Part shown: positions 58,958-64,000 of the stretch, piece by piece
Numbering within the stretch: position 1 is the stretch's first letter
Layout of the letters: every line of letters starts with the position of its first letter
Assembly: GCA_017625815.1 (NCBI GenBank)
Contig: JAGAKD010000002.1
Coordinates: forward strand, 62,001 to 126,000
Origin: Lachnospiraceae bacterium
Lineage (GTDB): Bacteria; Bacillota; Clostridia; Lachnospirales; Lachnospiraceae
Direction of reading: 5' to 3'
Length of the DNA stretch: 64,000 nucleotides
Program-made: the position numbers and the translations under genes
Notes under the pieces: generated by a model
Databases searched by the model: none
The model's input: the letters and a program-made list of their open reading frames with translations, nothing else
Told to the model about the DNA's origin: nothing

Positions 58958-61354
58958 TTATGCCTCAGCAGAGGTGTTTGCTTTAGCATTGCCACCACTA
59001 AGAATTATAACTTCACCATTATATGTAAGTTCATTGTTAGCATTAGCTGTTACATATTTCTTGTCAGCCTCTTCAAGAGCATCCGCGATAGCCTCAGTTT
59101 TAGCTGTTGAAATAGCTTCTGGAAGTGTTGTATTTACAGCTGTCTTAAGTACTGCAATATCATTAGCCATTGCAGCTGCACCAGATGTATCATTTGCAAT
59201 CCATGTAGCAACTTCTTCTAATGTATCAAAAGCTTCTGGAGCGGTTCCAACAATTTTAGCAACTTCTTCTGCCGCAATAGCTCTTGCAGTCTTATTAGTA
59301 TCAGTACCAACAAGTGCTGCAATAGCATCAGTGTTTACTTTTACTTCTGCTTTAGTAGCATAAGAATCTTTATTGTCTTCATAAACTTTAATACGTTCTG
59401 CTAAAGCATCATCTGCATTTGCACGAGCAGTAGCTTCATTAGTTATTGCAGTTGTATTACCATTAATTAAGCCAGCAAGTTCAGCATCTTTTTGGCCTAA
59501 AGCTGTAATACTAGCTGCGTGCTCACCTAATGTTGTATTGATTGTAGTGTCAGCACCCTCAAGTGTAGTAATTTTACCTGCTAATGTAGAAATTTCTGTG
59601 GTATGACCACCAACTGTACTCTCCACATTTCCTACGCGTGTCACTAGCGCTGCAATATCTTTTTTATTAGTAGCTACTTGACCTTTGGATAGAGCATCAA
59701 CTGCAGCAGCTGCATCTGTACCAGCTTTTTTAGCTTCAGCTACAGAACCTGCAACAGTATCGTCACCGAGTAAGGTAGTAATATTTGAGCTATTAGTATC
59801 GATTCGGCTAGTAGTATTTTCGTAACTATCTACTGTTTCTTTACCAAAAATCTCATTATTAATAGCTTTCTTATAATCATTAAGAGCTGCTAATACATCA
59901 GCTGCAGATTCGCCGCCAGTCATATCAGCAATCTTATCAGTAATTGCTTTATCAACTTCACTCTTAGAGTAAGTTTCAGATTTTTTATAAGCATCTACAA
60001 CAATAGCAAGAGTACCGTCAACAAGTGATACACTATCAGTTGCCTCACCTGTAGTGTGCTCAATAGTTGTTAATGTAATTTCATCTTGTTTACCGTCTAG
60101 TGCTGTTTGTACTTCACCTGCAAGCTCAGATATAGCAGTATCAATCTGTGTATTAGTATAGTCCGCTGCGTGAGCCTGTGAGTAATCATCAATAGCTTTT
60201 TGGGCATTGCTTGCTTTAGTATCAACAGTAGTAAGATTACCACTAAGTGTCTCTACATCAGCTGCTTTTGCATATTGGCTAAGATTTGCAGTTGCAAAAG
60301 CCTCACTAATTTTCTTATCTACAGAGCCGTCAGTCTCCGCATTACCATTAAGAGTTTCGATAGCAGTTTTATTAGCAAGAACTTGCTCAGCAACTTCGCC
60401 GTCTTCATCAATATATTTTTGAATTTCAATTAAAGTGTCAAGAGCTTGATCTAAAGATTCTCCTTCAGCTGTAGCAAAAAACTCTTCAATTTTAGAAACC
60501 CTATTAGTTAAAGCAGTATCATCATAAGCATCTGGAACTATAATTTCTTCAGTAACCTCTACTCCGTCCTTTTCAAGATGATAGGTAGTTTCAGTAGCAC
60601 CTTCTGCCTTTTCTTCTTTAACAATCTTATATTCTGGGTGTGTGATAACTGGAAATTCTGGTATTTCAATAGCAACATCTACTTCTTTGCCAGCTTTAGT
60701 TAGTTTATAAGTAGCTTGTGAGCCTTCACTTGGAGTATCAAGCTTCTTAATTGCATACTCAGGAACTTCTGGAATCTCTGGAATTTCAGGTTCATCAACA
60801 CTTATTGTATAAGTATATGTATCAGTTTCTTCATTTTGGGTTGTAGTAACATGAACATTAGGTGAACCTGCAGCTACGACAGTTTTTGTATTACCATCAC
60901 CGTCTACAATAGCATCAATAGGTACCCAAGTTAAAGTACGTTTACCTTCTTCATCAATTTGAATTTGAGGAAGTGTACCATTTGCAGCCTCATCAAAACC
61001 AGGAATAGTTCCAACAGGTTTAAGATATACGTCGTATTCTTTTGCTTCGCTCTCAACAATTTTACCAGTGATACTATCTTTATAGTTACCAATAGTAACC
61101 TTACCTTGAGATTCAGTAGTAATAATATATACAACACCTTCAGCAGCGATTACTTGGTCAACATATGCAATAGCATTTGTTGCTGCATAAACAACTGCAT
61201 CATTATAGGTAGCGTGTAAAGATGATAAGTCAAGTGGAATACCATTATCACGAGTAATAGCATTACCAAGACCCATTCTATTTTTATAGGTACCAGTGCC
61301 TGTTTCAAGATTAATACCCATTAATTCCCAAACTTTATTAATATTATTTGCCAT
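58958..61354 (-). CDS. Long coiled-coil tail fibre protein (798 residues)
   Basis: N-terminal 80 residues (KVWELMGINLETGTGTYKNR) look like an attachment domain; then Pro/Glu/Ile-rich repeats (ISVDEPEIPEIPEVPEY, VAIEIPEFPVITHPEYKIV). The C-terminal 500 residues are an Ala-rich coiled coil with Thr/Asp/Ser heptads (TTLEGADTTINTTLGEHAAS, YATKAEVKVNTDAIAALVG). This is the layout of long fibre shafts. AGGAGG before the ATG, 19-base gap from the next gene upstream. Confidence 0.85.
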   Translation of the reverse strand: MANNINKVWELMGINLETGTGTYKNRMGLGNAITRDNGIPLDLSSLHATYNDAVVYAATNAIAYVDQVIAAEGVVYIITTESQGKVTIGNYKDSITGKIVESEAKEYDVYLKPVGTIPGFDEAANGTLPQIQIDEEGKRTLTWVPIDAIVDGDGNTKTVVAAGSPNVHVTTTQNEETDTYTYTISVDEPEIPEIPEVPEYAIKKLDTPSEGSQATYKLTKAGKEVDVAIEIPEFPVITHPEYKIVKEEKAEGATETTYHLEKDGVEVTEEIIVPDAYDDTALTNRVSKIEEFFATAEGESLDQALDTLIEIQKYIDEDGEVAEQVLANKTAIETLNGNAETDGSVDKKISEAFATANLSQYAKAADVETLSGNLTTVDTKASNAQKAIDDYSQAHAADYTNTQIDTAISELAGEVQTALDGKQDEITLTTIEHTTGEATDSVSLVDGTLAIVVDAYKKSETYSKSEVDKAITDKIADMTGGESAADVLAALNDYKKAINNEIFGKETVDSYENTTSRIDTNSSNITTLLGDDTVAGSVAEAKKAGTDAAAAVDALSKGQVATNKKDIAALVTRVGNVESTVGGHTTEISTLAGKITTLEGADTTINTTLGEHAASITALGQKDAELAGLINGNTTAITNEATARANADDALAERIKVYEDNKDSYATKAEVKVNTDAIAALVGTDTNKTARAIAAEEVAKIVGTAPEAFDTLEEVATWIANDTSGAAAMANDIAVLKTAVNTTLPEAISTAKTEAIADALEEADKKYVTANANNELTYNGEVIILSGGNAKANTSAEA

Positions 61355-61373
61355 CAGTTAATTCCTCCTTCAA

Positions 61374-62498
61374 TTAAGCCCAAGCAAGTACAAGAGACTT
61401 AGCAGACGCAATAGGACCGTCCCAAGTAACTGACCACATATCATATTTAACAGCTGTGTATCCATTAGCACCTTCAACTTCAACTGCATTAGCAGTTTTT
61501 GTAAAAGATACTTCTGCATTCATAGCTTTGCTATCAGTTGCAAAAAGACTAGAATAAGCACCAGCTTTTGCAAAGAATACTACCTGACGGCTACCTGCTG
61601 CAACTTCAAGAGCTGTAGGAAGTCCTCTAGTAGCTGTTCCCTTACCTGAAAGACCGCGAACAGTAGCAGATGTAAGAGCTGTTAGATCAAGTGGAGTGTC
61701 AAGAACTGCCCAGAAAGGCTTTCTATAACCAGTAACCTTAGCTGTACCATTGAAAGTAATTGTTGTACTAGCTACTTTCTTATCTTCTGCAAGAGTCTTG
61801 ATGTTGGTATAAGGAACGTATGTTCCCTCAGCTGCTGCAGTTACAGCAACTGAACCATTAAGTGTAAGTGTCACTTCGCTGTCTGTCATTTGAGATTCAT
61901 AGCTAATGCCAGTCTTATCTTCAACAGTACCAACTACTGCCTCTCCATTTTTAACAGTCCAAGCTAATGTAACACCTGTAGTGGAGTTTGCAGCACTATT
62001 AGAGTTAGATCCATACTGATAACTACCTTTACTAGATTGACCGTCATAGTTTACTGCAGTGATATAGGTACCAGCCTCGCCACTGCTTGGAGTAAATGTT
62101 ACAGATTTAAAGCTTGCAGAAGGAGATGTAACTGTAGGTTTTTTAACCTCAGAAAGTGCATCAATGATCCACTCAGAAGTAGTCATGCCTTTACCACCAG
62201 CATTTACTGAACCATTACTGATCTTATGTCTGCCAAAATCAGAAGTAAGAACAATATCGTCTTCAAAAACACCTTCTGCTTGAGGAAGGTCTTTCCAAGA
62301 CATTAATTCACCTTTTGCATCCTTTGCACCAATTTTAATAATTGTTGCATTTTTAATTACGTTACCACTATTATCAGTAATAGGCATATAACCTACACCA
62401 ACTTCACCTTCACGAAGCTTATAACTGTTATCCGCTTCCCAAGCTTCTTTTGTGTCAGTTCTTAGGACAATAATGGTTTCTAAGATTTTTTCTGCCAT
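61374..62498 (-). CDS. Phage tail appendage protein (374 residues)
   Basis: N-terminus EKILETIIVLRTDTKEAWEA and YKLREGEVGVGYMPITD, a fibre N-terminal domain. Then an Ig-like or beta-rich body (SVTFTPSSGEAGTYITAVNY) and a C-terminal DMWSVTWDGPIASAKSLVLA segment found in several gut phage tail proteins as I recall. AAGGTAAA before the ATG. Second gene after the promoter at 62864. Confidence 0.82.
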   Translation of the reverse strand: MAEKILETIIVLRTDTKEAWEADNSYKLREGEVGVGYMPITDNSGNVIKNATIIKIGAKDAKGELMSWKDLPQAEGVFEDDIVLTSDFGRHKISNGSVNAGGKGMTTSEWIIDALSEVKKPTVTSPSASFKSVTFTPSSGEAGTYITAVNYDGQSSKGSYQYGSNSNSAANSTTGVTLAWTVKNGEAVVGTVEDKTGISYESQMTDSEVTLTLNGSVAVTAAAEGTYVPYTNIKTLAEDKKVASTTITFNGTAKVTGYRKPFWAVLDTPLDLTALTSATVRGLSGKGTATRGLPTALEVAAGSRQVVFFAKAGAYSSLFATDSKAMNAEVSFTKTANAVEVEGANGYTAVKYDMWSVTWDGPIASAKSLVLAWA

Positions 62499-62536
62499 TT
62501 GTGTTTTACCTTTCTTAAAAATATATTTTATATTTA

Positions 62537-62830
62537 TTATTTATTAGTTGTACCTTTAGCGGTACCACCATGAATAACCTGAATTTGTGGAAGTTCTCCA
62601 TAATTTCCTATAGGTTCGTATCTTTTATTTATCCTTGACCAGCAGTAAAGAAGATCTGTATCTTCTGCCCTATATAGAAGATTAGAAAAACCGGTTTTTG
62701 GAAAGCTATTTAAAGTAGCATATACTTTAATTCCACCGTTTTTTTCTAACAGATGATTTATTCGATCATTAACTTCATGTGCTTCCGGCAGTGTTTTAGT
62801 TATGCCGTTTTGAGTTATTTGTACTGCCAA
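62537..62830 (-). CDS. Small tail protein (97 residues)
   Basis: MAVQITQNGITKTLPEAHEV starts the gene; FPKTGFSNLLYRAEDTDLLY and YEPIGNYGELPQIQVIHGG resemble a short unit common in tail fibre and baseplate genes. It starts at a TTG with AAGGAGGT and good spacing. First gene behind the TGCTAAATTA motif at 62864. Confidence 0.75.
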   Translation of the reverse strand: MAVQITQNGITKTLPEAHEVNDRINHLLEKNGGIKVYATLNSFPKTGFSNLLYRAEDTDLLYCWSRINKRYEPIGNYGELPQIQVIHGGTAKGTTNK

Positions 62831-62863
62831 TTTTATTACCTCCTTGTCAATTTAACAATCATA

Positions 62864-62873
62864 TAATTTAGCA
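62864..62873 (-). promoter_or_regulatory. TGCTAAATTA motif for the fibre operon (62830 downwards)
   Basis: Exact motif 34 bases before the TTG start, directly after the terminator at 62886. Confidence 0.65.
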
Positions 62874-62885
62874 AATATCTGAATA

Positions 62886-62920
62886 AAAATAAAGGACGTT
62901 TTTTTAACGTCCTTTATTTT
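62886..62920 (-). terminator. Strong terminator after the 62927 tail gene
   Basis: A 15-base perfect stem (62886-62900 with 62906-62920), 5-base loop, TTTTTATT on the minus strand. Confidence 0.93.
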
Positions 62921-62926
62921 AAAACA

Positions 62927-64000
62927 TTAAAGTAAATCTACTGATGTTTTATTTTCATAAGAAATTGCTGTTATTTTCCAACCATAGTTTACACTATTAG
63001 CTGCTACTAAACACATAGCATTAGTAGTTGTATCAACAGTGTAAACATCTCCTGCTAGCCACACTATGCCGTCAGTATCTACAAGAATTCTATTGATATT
63101 TATATGATAACTGATAGAACCAACAGTAAATACAACATTTCCACCTGTACATACTATTTTTCCTTCTCGTATTGCTTCTACCACGTCATCTACTGAATAA
63201 GTAAGTAGGTCCTCATAGCCCAGGCATAGTAATGATAGTGTATTGTTACTACCCGAACTTATAATAGCATTTGCAGTTGCGGCGGTAGTATTTGTATCAG
63301 TTAGTTTTAAATTTGCTTTAGAAAGCTTTAAAGTTTTATTTAATTTTATTTTGTCTTTAGCGCTCATTAAACCAGCAGTGGTCTCAGTAGCTTCATTATA
63401 AGTGGTGTTAGTATCACTCCAAGGAACATTTACATAAGCATTACCTTCTTCATCGGTTTTAACTGCATAATTTTTACCATTTTGTTCATAACCAGTTTTA
63501 ATCAAACCAGCAGTATCTGAAGTAGCTAAATCATATGTAACAGAATTTTCAGTAGAGACTGTAGGGAGACTAATAGTATTAACTGTTTCACTACCTCTTT
63601 TAAATATAAGCTGAGTATTATCTTCACTTAATTCAAGAGTATAATTAGTAAGATCAGAAATGTTTTCACTTGTTATAATTTCATGGAAGAATGACCAGTT
63701 CTTAACTAGTGCAGTACCATCTTCTGCTATTTTGGTGAGTGGACGTAAAGTTCTATAGAATATTCTTGTACCCTCTTCCCAATTTCTTGTACCTTCAGTG
63801 TCTGCACTCCAGCAACGAATAATAATAAATTGAATATATTCTTCAGTACGTTCATCAATAGTTGGAATTTCTTTATGAAGTCCATATTTACTACCACGGC
63901 TCCAAATTTCTGGTACACAAATAGATGTATCATCATCAAGATACATTTTACCCATATCTTGAATCTTACAGATATTATAATTACCTACTGGGTTTAATCT
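62927..64000 (-). CDS. Tail fibre protein, 5' end cut by the right edge
   Basis: The frame is open to the edge and no ribosome site precedes the ATG at 63955, so the gene probably starts beyond 64000. The visible part (357 residues) has SRGSKYGLHKEIPTIDERTE, then SDTAGLIKTGYEQNGKNYAV and EATETTAGLMSAKDKIKLNK, a common fibre motif. The C-terminal part (VVEAIREGKIVCTGGNVVF, DGIVWLAGDVYTVD) is beta-rich, consistent with a receptor-binding tip. Ends just before a strong terminator. Confidence 0.82.
   Translation of the reverse strand, partial: RLNPVGNYNICKIQDMGKMYLDDDTSICVPEIWSRGSKYGLHKEIPTIDERTEEYIQFIIIRCWSADTEGTRNWEEGTRIFYRTLRPLTKIAEDGTALVKNWSFFHEIITSENISDLTNYTLELSEDNTQLIFKRGSETVNTISLPTVSTENSVTYDLATSDTAGLIKTGYEQNGKNYAVKTDEEGNAYVNVPWSDTNTTYNEATETTAGLMSAKDKIKLNKTLKLSKANLKLTDTNTTAATANAIISSGSNNTLSLLCLGYEDLLTYSVDDVVEAIREGKIVCTGGNVVFTVGSISYHININRILVDTDGIVWLAGDVYTVDTTTNAMCLVAANSVNYGWKITAISYENKTSVDLL

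Noticed and set aside
1..64000. CRISPR arrays, tRNA or rRNA genes, insertion sequences
   Set aside because: I saw no regularly spaced repeats, cloverleaf or rRNA segments and no transposase-like product; the repeats seen are promoter motifs or protein repeats.

Overview
The window looks like one continuous piece of a large tailed-phage genome (or an integrated or assembled phage contig). Every gene I can support reads leftward (minus strand). There are no rRNA or tRNA genes and no bacterial housekeeping context. It is AT-rich, genes are packed with TAATG or ATGA overlaps, and strong AGGAGG-type ribosome binding sites precede most starts, with a few clear TTG starts. Full-length proteins end at TAA, TGA and TAG (the thymidylate synthase-like gene ends at TAG), so I see no sign of stop-codon recoding. 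A Bacillota (probably gut clostridial) host is suggested by the RecU-like resolvase, the DnaC-type loader, the thymidylate-synthase subfamily and the strong Shine-Dalgarno sites. This is inference, as is the expectation of a jumbo-size genome, since 64 kb here holds only replication, nucleotide and tail-appendage functions.

Reading in the direction of transcription (right to left), 64000-40432 is a tail-fibre, adhesin and receptor-binding region of about 17 genes. It contains proteins with typical phage fibre N-termini, coiled-coil fibres, a BspA-like leucine-rich protein, and three large paralogues built of degenerate G(Y/F)xG-type repeats. It also contains a small nucleotidyltransferase and a glycosyltransferase. 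From 40407 to 36187 comes a type II topoisomerase pair (gyrB/parE-like and gyrA/parC-like) and a dNMP kinase. From 36212 to 28545 lie a phosphatase, a thymidylate synthase-like enzyme, a GIY-YIG homing endonuclease, dCMP deaminase, DHFR, dUTPase and the DnaC-like loader. From 28499 to 15039 lies an almost complete bacterial-style replisome and recombination set: DnaB, DnaG, SSB, a family A polymerase split into two genes, beta clamp, RecU-like and PD-(D/E)XK resolvase-like nucleases, RecA, and a three-gene clamp loader (gamma/tau, delta prime, delta). From 14976 to 9180 come a Cas4/RecB-like nuclease, an FAD-reductase-like protein, an HD-domain-like protein and the SbcD/SbcC (gp47/gp46) pair. 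From 9176 to 4693 is a run of small unknown genes plus a peptide-deformylase-like protein, then a ribbon-helix-helix protein, DNA topoisomerase I, an unknown protein, a MoxR-like ATPase and a gene cut by the left edge.

Two recurring motif classes sit upstream of genes. The first is TATTGTATAAT on the minus strand (20 copies, usually fused to the T-tract of the preceding terminator). The second is TGCTAAATTA (5 copies, in front of tail genes, the MoxR block, the homing endonuclease and one apparently non-coding segment). They look like two promoter classes.

The most interesting points are: a candidate structured ncRNA at about 29866-30020; an Asn-to-Asp change in the thymidylate synthase-like protein that predicts dCMP rather than dUMP as substrate; three enzyme-like proteins that have lost catalytic residues (deformylase, HD hydrolase, thioredoxin-reductase-like); and a polymerase split between thumb and palm next to an intein-like inserted segment.
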